Source of the DNA: Planctomycetota bacterium
GTDB taxonomy: Bacteria; Planctomycetota; UBA11346
Length of the DNA: 14,924 bases
Reading direction: 5' to 3'
Assembly: GCA_007131555.1 (NCBI GenBank)
Contig: SLQH01000056.1
Coordinates: 1-14,924, forward strand
Made by a program: the position numbers and the translations under genes. The notes under the pieces are model-generated. The model worked only from the letters and a program-made list of their open reading frames with translations, had not been told where the DNA came from and did not search any database. The first letter of the stretch is position 1. Each line of letters opens with the position of its first letter. Of the stretch, positions 1 to 8,711 are shown piece by piece.

Positions 1-2
1 CG

Positions 3-56
3 CCGCGGCTTGAAGCAACGCTAGTCATTGGCCCGGGGACGGACCGGGGTCAGGGG
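3..56 (+). other. Out-of-frame upstream part of the large protein
   Basis: The frame starting at position 3 reads PRLEATLVIGPGTDRGQG and is open to the window edge. The main protein continues in another frame with TVVVGLRPDREG. Removing one G from the GGGG run at 53-56 joins the two as DRGQG-TVVVGLR, which gives a natural beta-strand-rich domain. This points to a one-base insertion, either a sequencing error or a real mutation, in a stretch with three GGGG runs (35-38, 46-49, 53-56). Confidence 0.5.
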
Positions 57-3000
57 CACGGTTGTGGTCGGGTTGCGGCCGGACCGCGAGGGGCAGCGGC
101 CGATTCTGCTGGCGCGCGGCGATCTGAGCGCTGGACCTGGTCAGGAACAGACCCTGGCCTTTGATATTGAGCCGACCCAGACAGCCGCCCTCGCGGCTGG
201 GGATTATCGTCTGTTTGTCGCCTTCAATAATCAGGTGGTGGATGCCCGCCGCCTGCGTTTTGTCGATCCGCAACGGCCCGGTGGCGGCGGTCGCTGGGCC
301 CATACCATGCCGCATGGCAGTGGTTCCGGCTTCGACGGCGCTCCGGTGCTGCCCGACAAGCTTGCCAACCGTCGCTATGCCGGTCATGTCGATCGGGTGG
401 TCAGCGGCATCCATCAAGCCAATCTGTGGGTCAACTTCTTTGCCAACAGCTATCCCCTGCTGGGGCCGTCCCAGGATCTGCCGGAGGCCGAGGCCGCCGA
501 TCTGCCGCCTGCGGCAGCCGCCTATCGGCCATCGCATACCCATGCCTTCTATCAGCATCTCATGGCCCAGGGTGTGGCCTTGGGCATCACCATGGGTTAT
601 GGTGAGGATTATCGGGCCGAGGTCTACATGCCCTTGCCGACCATCATCGATGAGCAGATGGGGATCATGGCCCGCAAGTATCTGGCCGGTGGCCTGGGGG
701 CCGCTACTCTGCCCAACTTTGTTGCCGCTTACACTGACTACTACGGTCACAATGACTGGTCAGGTGGCGGTGAACTCAGCGATGACGAACGGACGGCCGT
801 GCGGCAGGCCTATTGGCAACAGGGTACCCGCAAGGCGGGCATGGATGGCGCCCAACCGCCCTATCATCTGACCTTCGATCGACGTCAGATAGGAGGGGAG
901 CTGGGCGAGTTCTATCAAGGCAGCCGTGATGCCCGTCGTCGCGGACAGGAGTGGCTGGAGGCCAAACAAGAGCACTATGGAGGCAATGACAAGTGGATTG
1001 AAGAACATTATGACACTGATGAAGCCCGCTTGCGTCTGTGGCGGGCATTCTGGCAGGAAGTGGGCTTTGAGGGTCCTATCCCTGAACCGGAACGACGCAT
1101 CCCTCTGCCCCAGCTTGATGACGGTAACGCTGAACGCTACGGTCGCCAGGCGGCCTATGACTATGCCAGCTTCGCCCTGCGCGGCGTTGAGCGCATCTAT
1201 GGGCGCATCACCCGCAATCTTGAGGCCCATCTGCCGGCGGTGTTCACCATCCACAACAAGGGGGCTATGAACCACTCCATGGTCGGCCATGCCTGGACCG
1301 GCTTTCGTACCCCCAATGTCGATCCCTCCTACATGGTCGATGGAGCCTCGGCGGTCTCGGTCTCGGAGTGGAATCTTGACGGTGTGCCCAAGCCGTATTT
1401 CCTGCCGACCTTTTATGTCCAGGGTCTGCTTGATCGGGGTCTGCCGGTCTACCAGTGCGGTCTGTGGAAGCAGATGGGCTCACCGACCCGCTTCCTGCGC
1501 GACGTGGTGTTCTGGGCCGGGCGTGGCATCCAGACCTACTTCGACCAGACCGGCAACATGACCTGGTCGCACATCGGCGCCGACCAGACCACCTATGCCG
1601 CCAACGAGCGCATGCAGGCTACGGCCGAGTTCCACAATGCGATCAGTGACCTGGTGCCGCGCTTGGAACCGGTGCGCGAGGTCGGCCTGTACGTGCCGGC
1701 TTATGGTGGTCCCTGGGGCACCGGGGTGACGCGGGGGCATTATGTGGCCATGATTGCCGCTCTGATGAGCGGTTACCAGACCCACATGATCCTGCATGGC
1801 GATGTCCATCCCGATAGTGCCTATGGCATGGAACGCTACCCCATCATCTATGCCCCCTCCATCCATGGGCCGGGACGGATGTTCCCCTTCGAGGAGGACG
1901 CCTTCCGTCGCTATGTCGCCCAGGACGGCCAGGTGGTGGTGTCCCAGGCTCCGGATTATTATCACCCACCGGAGGCCTACCAAGCAGCCGGGATCAGCAT
2001 GCGTGAGGTGCCGCAACTGGACGACCAGGGTGAGCCTCGGCGCAACCGTGATGGTTCGATCCGTACCCGTCGTGAATGGACCGCTACCCCTCAGCAATGG
2101 GCCCAGGTCACTCGTGATCATGTCTGGGGCTGGCTGGAGGAAGGGGTGCAGGCTGCGCCCATCAATGTCCATCATTGGTTTACCCATCTCGATGAGGACG
2201 GTGAACCGGCGAACTGGAGCGGGCGTCACTGGACCGGCCATCACAACTGGGCCCGGTTCCGGGGTTCGGCCCTGCATCAGTATCGGGCCCTGCAGGAGAC
2301 CTTCGCCCAGATCCGTCCGCCGCTGGTGACCAAGGACCAGGATGAGGTCTTCGTCGATCTGCGGCGGCCCAAGGATGGCGCTGATGGATGGTGGCTGTTC
2401 GCCTCCAACTGGACCCTGCCGGGCCAGATGGAGATGTACGAATATCGGGTCGTCCAGGGCCACTTCAATTCCATGGTCGCTCCGGTCAAGACCCGTATCG
2501 GGGTGGCCCTTGCTGATGTCGCAGCAGTCTACGATATCATCGCCGGTCGTCGTGTGGAGGCCGTCCGCGAAGATGACCGTCTGTATTTCACCGCCGATTT
2601 CGCCAATGTGGAAGGCCGGGTCTTCGCCTTGCTGCCCGAGGCGGTGGCTGGTGCGCGTCTCCATCTGCCGGAGACGATCACTGCTGGTGCGCCCTTGCCG
2701 GGTCGTTTTTCCCTGCATGGCGCCTCGGGTGACGATCTGGGAGTACTGGGCTTGGTGCGCATTGAGATGATTGATGCCCAGGGAGAATCCCTGGGCAGCT
2801 GGGATCGCACCCTGCCGGCCAGCGGTGCCCTGGAGGACGTGGTGGTGCCGGCTGTGTCTGGTGCGCTGCGCGTGCGCATCAGCGACATGGTGGCCGGTTT
2901 TGTCGCTGAGGCGCGTGTCCAGGTCACTCCACCGCCGCGTCAGTTGGCGGCCCCGGCTGAAGCGGTGACTGTTGATCGTGGTGATGCCATCCATGCCGCG

Positions 3001-5424
3001 CTTGGTAAAGGCTCTGTGACAGTGGCCTACGATGCCGGTCGATTGGCTTTTGATGACGATGTGGTCACCATTGCTGAGGCCAATCCCCAGGCCGATCGCG
3101 ATCGGGCCTGGGCCGAACAGGTTGCCGGGGTCTTGCGTCAGGGTGGTGTACAGGTTCAGGTCGCCAGCACTCAGCAATTGGCTACGGCTCGTCTCTATGC
3201 CCATCCCTGGACCGGCCGGATGGCCGGGGCCAGGACCCGCCATACGGTACCCAACATCCGCATTCCGACGCCGGTGCTGCTGGTCGGTGATGCCGCTGCG
3301 TCCCCGATCTTGCGTGACATGGAGCGTTCATGGGTGGCTGGCCGCAGCATTGGCCGCGATCAGGCCGGGCCGGGTCGGGCGGTACTGACCTTCGCCCCGC
3401 AGGCCTTTGATCCGGAGGCCGACGCGGTGATCCTGGCAACAGCCGATGAGGCCGGTCTGCGTGCCGCTTTGCCGGTGCTGGCCGATCTGGTGCGGCGCGA
3501 TCCTGGTCCTGATCCCACCTGGACGGCCCGTGAGGCGGTGCGCTTCGCCTGGCTGCCCGCCGAGGTTGCTCTGCACAAGCGTCTGCGTGATGTGGCCGGC
3601 CTGCCGCCTCAGCGGACGGTGGCCAGAGACGACGCCCGGGTGGTCCATGAGGCGGCATTGGCTTCCTGGCCCGGCTTTGCCGAGCAACTGGGTCAGGCGG
3701 CAGTGGTGCTGGATGTCTCCGCTGCCGGAGTGGCGGTGGGCACCAAGTCCTGGGACAGTCCGACGGTGATGGTTGACCATCAGGGACAGGAACGCGGTCG
3801 CTGGGGCGGTGGCGCTGAAGTCACGCCCCGCGATGTCGGCATCAGCCATGATGGTGCCCTGGTATGGGCTGGTTACAGCCTGATGGGGCGTACCGCCGCC
3901 TATCGGCCCGGCCAGGGGCGGGTCCTCAAGCATGTCACCCCCATTGTCCACAGTTCCAATCCCTTCGGTTGGGACTCCTACAAGGAGAGTGATCGCCACT
4001 TGGGCATGAGCCCTGACAACCGGGTGGCTCTGGTGCCCTTGGAGGGCGGTATGGCGGCCTTTGATGCCGCCAGTGGCGAGCAGTTGTGGAGGATCCCCGG
4101 TACGTCGGTGCCGGGGCGTCATCGTGGCGGACCCCATCCCGAGATCGCCTTCAGTCCTGATGGCCGTCTGGCCTTGATCTCGCCGAGTTATGCTGATGGT
4201 GAGCAGACGGTGTCCTTTACCGTCAGGGCTCAGCGTTGGGATGCCGAACGCAACCGGTATGACCGCCGCAATCACGAGGATCGTGAGGTGACGGTGCGTT
4301 GTCGGGTGGTGCGCCGCGATGTACGCTTGGTCGAAGTGGCGACGGGTCGCAGCGTATGGGAGCAGCCGGTGGAATGGTCCCTGGTCGATGTAGAAACCGG
4401 CCATCGGGTCTGGCAGCTGGGTGACCGAGCTGAGATCCGGGTCCATGAGACCGCCACCAGTGGCTCCTGGCATACCTGGCAGGCGGCTGAAGACGCTGAT
4501 GATCCGGTTGATGCCCGGACCGGCCGCGATATCGAGGTTCCTGATCTCCTTGATCGGGGCATGTGGCATCTGTACAGTACGGTCGGCCCTGACGGTGCCT
4601 GGAGCGTGTTGGGGGCCCGTGAAGCCCATTTCCTGTTGCTCGACGAGACCGGCAGCGTCTTGCGACGTTTTGAGGAACGGCATCTGCCGTCGGAGCTGGA
4701 TCAGGGTCAGGAGATCCCACCGACCCTGCTGGCCGGTCGCAACCCCAACCGTATGGTATTGTTTACCCCCCAGGCTCGGGCCGCCTTCGTGATGCGTCTG
4801 GAGATCGGTGATGCTGCGACCAGGCAGCGGGCCCGCGATCTGGGAGCCCGCAATCGTCGCATCATGACGACCATTCGCAGTGAGCTGCGCAATACCCGCA
4901 ACTACCGCAATTATGGTGATCAGGAATATCGAGCCGCCTTTGCCGAACGCATTGCCGGGGTGCCCGAAGATCTACTGGGTGAATTGTTGCAACGCATGTC
5001 ACGCATTCCAGCTGAACGGCGGGCTGGCAGACGTCGCGATTTCCGTTTCTTCGGGCATATCGTCGAGCGGATCGAACAACGTCTTTTCGAACTCAGTGTC
5101 GATGTTTTTGATGCCGCCGTCAATCTCGATGAGCAATTACGCATTGATGTTGACGCCATGATCAGCGACATGATTGCCGAGCCCGATCTGGGAGTCCTCT
5201 ATCTGGCGGCCTGGGACGGTACGATACGGGCCATCAGTGCTGACGATGGCCGTGAGCTGTGGCGTAGCCCCGTGATTGGCGGCTGCCGTCTGGGGGCCTT
5301 GCGGGATGACAGCGGGCGGATCATCGCCCTCTATGCGGCTGGTTCACGCGGTGATCTGCATCGCCTTAATCCCAGCAATGGACAACTGCAATGGCGGATC
5401 AATGTCGGTAGCGATGGGCAATGA
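28..5424 (+). CDS. Very large glycosidase-like protein with C-terminal PQQ beta-propeller, 5' end missing
   Basis: About 1798 residues are readable. Roughly 1-80 look like the end of a beta-sandwich (GDYRLFVAFNNQVVDARRL). Roughly 110-545 resemble a glycoside-hydrolase TIM barrel, with NLWVNFFANSYPLLG, a VSEW motif with Glu447, and a YFDQ segment near its end. Roughly 548-650 (REVGLYVPAYGG to DGQVVVSQAP) resemble the glutamine-amidotransferase-like domain that follows the barrel in GH42 beta-galactosidases. Roughly 770-965 look like C-terminal beta-sandwiches. A GPGRAVLTF/ILATADEAGLRAAL domain lies near 1040-1165. From about 1230 to the end there are propeller blades of PQQ type, such as DAASGEQLWRIP and DDGRELWRSP. 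Residues 1600-1716 are an unusual helical insertion. The substrate is unknown, and I cannot assign catalytic residues. The TTG at 28 is only the first possible codon after a stop at 22-24. The true start is upstream of the window, probably reached through a frameshift near 53-56. Export is likely for this type of protein, but the signal peptide is not visible. Confidence 0.85.
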   Translation: MARGRTGVRGTVVVGLRPDREGQRPILLARGDLSAGPGQEQTLAFDIEPTQTAALAAGDYRLFVAFNNQVVDARRLRFVDPQRPGGGGRWAHTMPHGSGSGFDGAPVLPDKLANRRYAGHVDRVVSGIHQANLWVNFFANSYPLLGPSQDLPEAEAADLPPAAAAYRPSHTHAFYQHLMAQGVALGITMGYGEDYRAEVYMPLPTIIDEQMGIMARKYLAGGLGAATLPNFVAAYTDYYGHNDWSGGGELSDDERTAVRQAYWQQGTRKAGMDGAQPPYHLTFDRRQIGGELGEFYQGSRDARRRGQEWLEAKQEHYGGNDKWIEEHYDTDEARLRLWRAFWQEVGFEGPIPEPERRIPLPQLDDGNAERYGRQAAYDYASFALRGVERIYGRITRNLEAHLPAVFTIHNKGAMNHSMVGHAWTGFRTPNVDPSYMVDGASAVSVSEWNLDGVPKPYFLPTFYVQGLLDRGLPVYQCGLWKQMGSPTRFLRDVVFWAGRGIQTYFDQTGNMTWSHIGADQTTYAANERMQATAEFHNAISDLVPRLEPVREVGLYVPAYGGPWGTGVTRGHYVAMIAALMSGYQTHMILHGDVHPDSAYGMERYPIIYAPSIHGPGRMFPFEEDAFRRYVAQDGQVVVSQAPDYYHPPEAYQAAGISMREVPQLDDQGEPRRNRDGSIRTRREWTATPQQWAQVTRDHVWGWLEEGVQAAPINVHHWFTHLDEDGEPANWSGRHWTGHHNWARFRGSALHQYRALQETFAQIRPPLVTKDQDEVFVDLRRPKDGADGWWLFASNWTLPGQMEMYEYRVVQGHFNSMVAPVKTRIGVALADVAAVYDIIAGRRVEAVREDDRLYFTADFANVEGRVFALLPEAVAGARLHLPETITAGAPLPGRFSLHGASGDDLGVLGLVRIEMIDAQGESLGSWDRTLPASGALEDVVVPAVSGALRVRISDMVAGFVAEARVQVTPPPRQLAAPAEAVTVDRGDAIHAALGKGSVTVAYDAGRLAFDDDVVTIAEANPQADRDRAWAEQVAGVLRQGGVQVQVASTQQLATARLYAHPWTGRMAGARTRHTVPNIRIPTPVLLVGDAAASPILRDMERSWVAGRSIGRDQAGPGRAVLTFAPQAFDPEADAVILATADEAGLRAALPVLADLVRRDPGPDPTWTAREAVRFAWLPAEVALHKRLRDVAGLPPQRTVARDDARVVHEAALASWPGFAEQLGQAAVVLDVSAAGVAVGTKSWDSPTVMVDHQGQERGRWGGGAEVTPRDVGISHDGALVWAGYSLMGRTAAYRPGQGRVLKHVTPIVHSSNPFGWDSYKESDRHLGMSPDNRVALVPLEGGMAAFDAASGEQLWRIPGTSVPGRHRGGPHPEIAFSPDGRLALISPSYADGEQTVSFTVRAQRWDAERNRYDRRNHEDREVTVRCRVVRRDVRLVEVATGRSVWEQPVEWSLVDVETGHRVWQLGDRAEIRVHETATSGSWHTWQAAEDADDPVDARTGRDIEVPDLLDRGMWHLYSTVGPDGAWSVLGAREAHFLLLDETGSVLRRFEERHLPSELDQGQEIPPTLLAGRNPNRMVLFTPQARAAFVMRLEIGDAATRQRARDLGARNRRIMTTIRSELRNTRNYRNYGDQEYRAAFAERIAGVPEDLLGELLQRMSRIPAERRAGRRRDFRFFGHIVERIEQRLFELSVDVFDAAVNLDEQLRIDVDAMISDMIAEPDLGVLYLAAWDGTIRAISADDGRELWRSPVIGGCRLGALRDDSGRIIALYAAGSRGDLHRLNPSNGQLQWRINVGSDGQ
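2775..2797. repeat. Perfect 10-bp inverted repeat with 3-base loop inside the large gene
   Basis: TGCCCAGGGA, then GAA, then TCCCTGGGCA. The arms match perfectly and would form a strong hairpin in the mRNA. It lies within codons for a DAQGESLGSW segment of a beta-sandwich domain. No run of T follows, so it is not a classic terminator. It may be chance arising from codon choice. Confidence 0.6.
4825..5175 (+). other. Helical insertion in the propeller of the large protein
   Basis: Residues about 1600-1716 run from ATRQRARDLGARNRRIMTT to MISDMIAEP. They are rich in Arg, Glu, Leu and Ala, lack the strand-turn pattern of the propeller on either side, and look alpha-helical. The PQQ-type blade pattern resumes at LGVLYLAAWDGTI. 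Insertions between propeller blades often add a partner-binding surface, but no known domain is recognised here. Confidence 0.5.
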
Positions 5425-5619
5425 CGACGATGCGTGCTTGCGCACATGAGGAAGAGGCAACGACGAAGAGGGGGTGCTACTGCGGTTTTTAGGCTAAGGG
5501 TGGTTCCCATCCTGGGTGGTCCCGGCCCATCGCTGCTTGGCTTGTCATCATCTTGCGATAGGCATTGACGCGCACGCAGTCACCAAGCCCTGGTGGCTGC
5601 TCAAGGATGGAGAGATGCC
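5425..5619. other. Intergenic region ahead of the ABC-F gene
   Basis: These 195 bases hold no convincing gene. A short GTGC-TTGC-GCAC hairpin lies near 5436-5447. A second hairpin with one G-T pair lies at 5498-5512 (GGGTGG-TTC-CCATCC). A run of five T at 5486-5490 has no clear stem before it, so a classic terminator for the large gene cannot be claimed. No convincing -35/-10 pair was found, although a promoter for the ABC-F gene is expected here. Confidence 0.4.
5609..5614 (+). promoter_or_regulatory. Ribosome-binding site that decides the ABC-F start
   Basis: GGAGAG lies five bases before the ATG at 5620. The in-frame GTG at 5593 would add nine residues (MAAQGWRDA) that do not resemble an ABC-F N-terminus, so the ATG is preferred. 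Confidence 0.65.
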
Positions 5620-7212
5620 ATGATCGGGGTGACCGACCTTACGGTTCAGTTCGGCGAACATCCGTTGTTCGAGAATGTCAGCCTGCGTCTGACGGCCGGC
5701 AACTGCTACGGTCTGATCGGTGCCAATGGCGCCGGCAAGTCGACCTTCCTCAAGGTTTTGACCGGTGAACTGGACCCCACTACCGGCACTGTGGCTCTGG
5801 ACCCCGGTCGTCGTATGGGCTGGCTGCGCCAGGATCGTGATGGCTATGGTGAGACCCCGATCCTTGATGTGGTCCTCCAGGGCCACGAAGAGGTCTGGCA
5901 CCTGCAACAGGAGATGGACGTCCTCTACAACAAGGAGGATTTCACCGATGCCGATGGTGAACAGGTGGCCCATCTGCAGCAGCGTTTCGATGAACTGGAC
6001 GGCTACAGCCAGGAGTCGACCGCCGCCGAGGTCCTGACCAACCTGGGGGTCCATCCGGATCTGCACCGGCGCCTGTTCAACGAGGTCGACGACGCCATCC
6101 GGGTGCGTATCCTGCTGGCCCAGGCCATCTTTTCACGGCCAGATCTGCTGTTGCTTGACGAGCCGACCAACAATCTCGACATTGAGACCATCGCCTGGCT
6201 GGAACAGTTCCTGGCCGACTACGAAGGCTGCATCTGCGTGGTCAGCCATGACCGCCACTTCCTCAACCGGGTCTGCTCTCACATCCTCGATTGCGACTAC
6301 CGCACCATCCGCGGCTTTGTCGGCAACTGGGACGTGTACGCCGCCGCCGAGGCCCTGGCCCGGGCCCGGCGTAGCAAGGAGCAGTCGCGCATCGACCAGC
6401 AGGTCGATCGCCTCAAGTCCTTCGTGCAGCGCTTCAAGACCAATGCCGCCCGTTCGCGCCAGGCGACCAGTCGGGTCAAGCAGATCGACCAGCTCTCGGG
6501 CCAGCGCATCGTGCCCTCCAGCCGGGTGGCCCCACGCCTGCGCTTCGCCGTGACCCGGCCCAGTGGTCATGACGTAGCTCGTGTCGAGGGCCTGTCCTTC
6601 GCCTATCCTGATGGGCCGCAGATCTGTCGGGATTTCTCCTGTGCTTTGGAGAAGGGCGACCGGATGGCCATCGTCGGTCGCAACGGTATCGGCAAGACCA
6701 GTCTGATCCGCCTGCTGCTGGACGAACTGGCTCCGGATGCCGGGACCATCACCTGGGGCTCGACGGTGCTGCGCAGCTACTTTCCCCAGGACAACGCCCA
6801 TCTGTTCCAGGAACAGGTCAGCATCCTGGAGTGGATCAGCCGCTTCTCCGACAACCAGGACATCAACGCCATGCGGGCCATGCTGGGGCGGATGCTGTTC
6901 TCTGGCGAAGAGGTCAAGAAGCCGGTCAACGTCCTGTCCGGTGGTGAACGGGTCCGCTGCCTGCTATCGATGGTCATGCTCCAGGAGAGCAACTGCCTGA
7001 TCCTCGATGAGCCGACCAATCACCTCGACCTGGAATCCATCGAGGCCCTCCAGGAGGCCCTTGAGGCTTATCAGGGGACCATGATCTTCGTCAGCCACGA
7101 CCGCCAGTTTGTTGACGCCATCGCCACCCGGGTACTGGTCATGCAGGCTGACGGCATTGAGGACTGGCGCGGCAACTACAGCGACTTCCGGGCGGCGCGG
7201 CAATTGGATTGA
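5620..7212 (+). CDS. ybiT: ABC-F family ATPase, YbiT type
   Basis: A soluble protein of 530 residues with two ATP-binding cassettes and no membrane segments, as in the ABC-F family, whose members bind the ribosome and act on translation. The length and the residue pattern throughout match E. coli YbiT. Cassette 1 has Walker A GANGAGKST (34-42), Walker B LLLLDEP (176-182) and H-loop His210. Its signature site is degenerate (EVDDAIRVRILLAQAI, 155-170) instead of LSGGQ, which as I recall is also so in YbiT. The basic linker at about 243-305 contains SFVQRF and ARSRQATSRVKQID, the usual interdomain hallmark. Cassette 2 has Walker A GRNGIGKTS (353-361), signature LSGGE (439-443), Walker B LILDEP (460-465) and His493. 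There is no extra arm domain or long C-terminal extension. It is transcribed alone on this strand and meets the lipoprotein gene end to end. Whether it gives antibiotic protection cannot be told from sequence, but the YbiT subgroup is generally regarded as housekeeping. Confidence 0.93.
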   Translation: MIGVTDLTVQFGEHPLFENVSLRLTAGNCYGLIGANGAGKSTFLKVLTGELDPTTGTVALDPGRRMGWLRQDRDGYGETPILDVVLQGHEEVWHLQQEMDVLYNKEDFTDADGEQVAHLQQRFDELDGYSQESTAAEVLTNLGVHPDLHRRLFNEVDDAIRVRILLAQAIFSRPDLLLLDEPTNNLDIETIAWLEQFLADYEGCICVVSHDRHFLNRVCSHILDCDYRTIRGFVGNWDVYAAAEALARARRSKEQSRIDQQVDRLKSFVQRFKTNAARSRQATSRVKQIDQLSGQRIVPSSRVAPRLRFAVTRPSGHDVARVEGLSFAYPDGPQICRDFSCALEKGDRMAIVGRNGIGKTSLIRLLLDELAPDAGTITWGSTVLRSYFPQDNAHLFQEQVSILEWISRFSDNQDINAMRAMLGRMLFSGEEVKKPVNVLSGGERVRCLLSMVMLQESNCLILDEPTNHLDLESIEALQEALEAYQGTMIFVSHDRQFVDAIATRVLVMQADGIEDWRGNYSDFRAARQLD

Positions 7213-7216
7213 AGCC

Positions 7217-7243
7217 GCGGCGCTGATCGTCAGCCGTCGCCGC
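7217..7243. terminator. Possible shared hairpin between convergent genes
   Basis: GCGGCG-CTGA at 7217-7226 can pair with TCAG at 7230-7233 and CGCCGC at 7238-7243, leaving a 3-base loop and a 4-base bulge. It lies just past the ABC-F stop and overlaps the last codons of the lipoprotein gene. It has no flanking run of T in either direction. A bidirectional terminator is plausible from position, but the structure is imperfect. Confidence 0.3.
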
Positions 7244-8597
7244 CCTCTACCTCGTCTTCGAGCAGGTCCTCAAGGAACCAGAAGTGCTCATAGCTGACGC
7301 CTGAACCGATGCGCAGAGCTCCAGCCTGGAAGCTGTCTTCAACCGGGATCATGGTGCCCCAGAGTCCGGAGCCCGATTGGGTGGCCCGGTATGAAGAGCC
7401 GTAGAAGGTGCCGATGGTGCCCAGCGCTTCGGGGCTTTCGCTGTCGTAGGGCAGGATGAGGCAGTGGACTGAGTACAGGATGCCCTCATCAGGATCACCG
7501 TTGTCGCCATTGCCATGCTCATCGTCGTCATCAAGCAGGTCCAGCCCTGTCCGCTGTCTACCGACGATGAGATAGCCCTGGCCATTGCGTTCGGCGTAGG
7601 CGACATCGTAATCAAGACCGACGTCATCGGGGTCGGCATCAGGGCCGCGGAGGTAGAGGATCGGGCTATCCCAGAACGTCTCTGTCCACTGCCATTGCAG
7701 GGGAGAATCGGCAAGGCTGTCAGCCGCTACGCCCCAGAAGTTGTATTCCTCATCATCGGGATAGATATCAATGGCCTCCACTATGCCGTCTTCTGGCAGG
7801 CCTTGGATCAGGTCCAGCATGACTTCATAAGGGGTCATATCAAGAATGTCGATGATAGGCTCGGCCTCCGGATCGGTGACGTCGACAATGGTCAATGTGG
7901 CGGGGATATAGCGTTTGTCTTCCGGCAGGGGGATATCCACGGTATAGGACACCCGTACATCCTGGTTGAAGGCCATGGTGAACTGGCCCCGCAGGGCGCC
8001 ATCCTCCAGCAGGCAGTACAGGCCATATCCGAACATGCCCGGTCCGGCGCTCAGGGCCCGACCATCATCGCTCATGTAGCCGGTCAGGACGTGGGGGGCG
8101 TAGTGACCGCTGATGGCGGTGATATTGGGCATGAACAACTGCCAATATCCAGCCCAGGTGCTGGTATCAGGACGGTCATGGAAGGAGACGCTGTAGCGAC
8201 CGCTGACGGTGGTGCTGCCAGTGGTGGCGGTCACTGTCACCGAGGCTTGCCAGGGTGAGGCGTCGGTATCGATGGTCCAGGTCTCTTCGAGCGTGGTCGC
8301 ATCGTCAGTCTCATGGCTGAAGGTCCCAAAGAAGATCTTGCGGGCCGAAGACAGATTCAGGTCATAGCCCCAGGCAATGGTGTTGACGCCCATGGTGTTG
8401 CCATCAAAGCCTACCCCCAGGGTGTCGCCAACACGATACGGGGTCACATCAGCGAAGCCCTCATCAGCCTCCACCAGGGCCTCGAAACGCACCGTATACA
8501 GGCCATCGGGCCAGGTTGTCTTGCCGGAACTGGAACTGCATCCGGCAAGCACCAGGGCGCCAAGACATGACACGATCAACAGGAGGCGGATTGGCAT
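7230..8597 (-). CDS. Secreted lipoprotein of unknown function
   Basis: A 455-residue protein that begins with a lipoprotein signal peptide: Arg4, a hydrophobic core and the lipobox LAGC, with the lipid-bearing Cys at residue 20. Four serines follow the Cys. With no Asp at +2, an outer-membrane location would be expected under the E. coli sorting rule, if that rule holds here. The mature part is rich in aromatic residues and predicted beta strands, and has no membrane helix. It has an acidic low-complexity stretch at about 353-372 (DLLDDDDEHGNGDNGD) that could bind calcium or act as a linker, and an acidic C-terminus. No family is recognised. AAGGA lies seven bases before the ATG and supports the start. 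It is last in a row of five - strand genes, 114 bases after the acidic protein gene, so it may share that transcript or have its own promoter. Confidence 0.9.
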   Translation of the reverse strand: MPIRLLLIVSCLGALVLAGCSSSSGKTTWPDGLYTVRFEALVEADEGFADVTPYRVGDTLGVGFDGNTMGVNTIAWGYDLNLSSARKIFFGTFSHETDDATTLEETWTIDTDASPWQASVTVTATTGSTTVSGRYSVSFHDRPDTSTWAGYWQLFMPNITAISGHYAPHVLTGYMSDDGRALSAGPGMFGYGLYCLLEDGALRGQFTMAFNQDVRVSYTVDIPLPEDKRYIPATLTIVDVTDPEAEPIIDILDMTPYEVMLDLIQGLPEDGIVEAIDIYPDDEEYNFWGVAADSLADSPLQWQWTETFWDSPILYLRGPDADPDDVGLDYDVAYAERNGQGYLIVGRQRTGLDLLDDDDEHGNGDNGDPDEGILYSVHCLILPYDSESPEALGTIGTFYGSSYRATQSGSGLWGTMIPVEDSFQAGALRIGSGVSYEHFWFLEDLLEDEVEGGDG

Positions 8598-8604
8598 GGT
8601 GAAG

Positions 8605-8609
8605 TCCTT
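8605..8609 (-). promoter_or_regulatory. Ribosome-binding site of the lipoprotein gene
   Basis: On the - strand the sequence reads AAGGA, seven bases before the ATG at 8597. Confidence 0.65.
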
Positions 8610-8644
8610 GGTGGGTAGGGGTTCAGTCTCTGGGCAGAGGTGGT

Positions 8645-8662
8645 GATGCGGGCCGACCCTGG
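8645..8662 (+). repeat. Left copy of an 18-base inverted repeat
   Basis: GATGCGGGCCGACCCTGG on the + strand. The same 18 bases with one difference occur on the - strand at 9297-9314. The pair brackets the 145-residue gene at 8712-9149, and the outer ends are 670 bases apart. No matching target-site duplication was seen outside the two copies. Confidence 0.45.
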
Positions 8663-8711
8663 TACACGGGCGGCAGCGGCTTCTGGCTTGGCCACTGCTG
8701 CGCCAGGGGGC

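Noticed and set aside
3092..3105. 14-bp palindrome CCGATCGCGATCGG in the large gene
   Set aside because: It is short, within codons and made of common CGATCG units in this GC-rich DNA. No second copy or regulatory context was seen.
1480..4683. Long - strand open frames (587 and 451 residues) opposite the large gene
   Set aside because: They are mirror frames of a GC-rich + strand gene, have His/Gly/Thr-rich compositions, and show no domain. The + strand frame has clear domains throughout.
5486..5490. Run of T as a terminator for the large gene
   Set aside because: No stable GC-rich stem lies directly before it.
5593..5619. GTG start for the ABC-F protein
   Set aside because: The nine extra residues do not fit the family. 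The ATG at 5620 has GGAGAG five bases upstream and gives the usual 530 residues.
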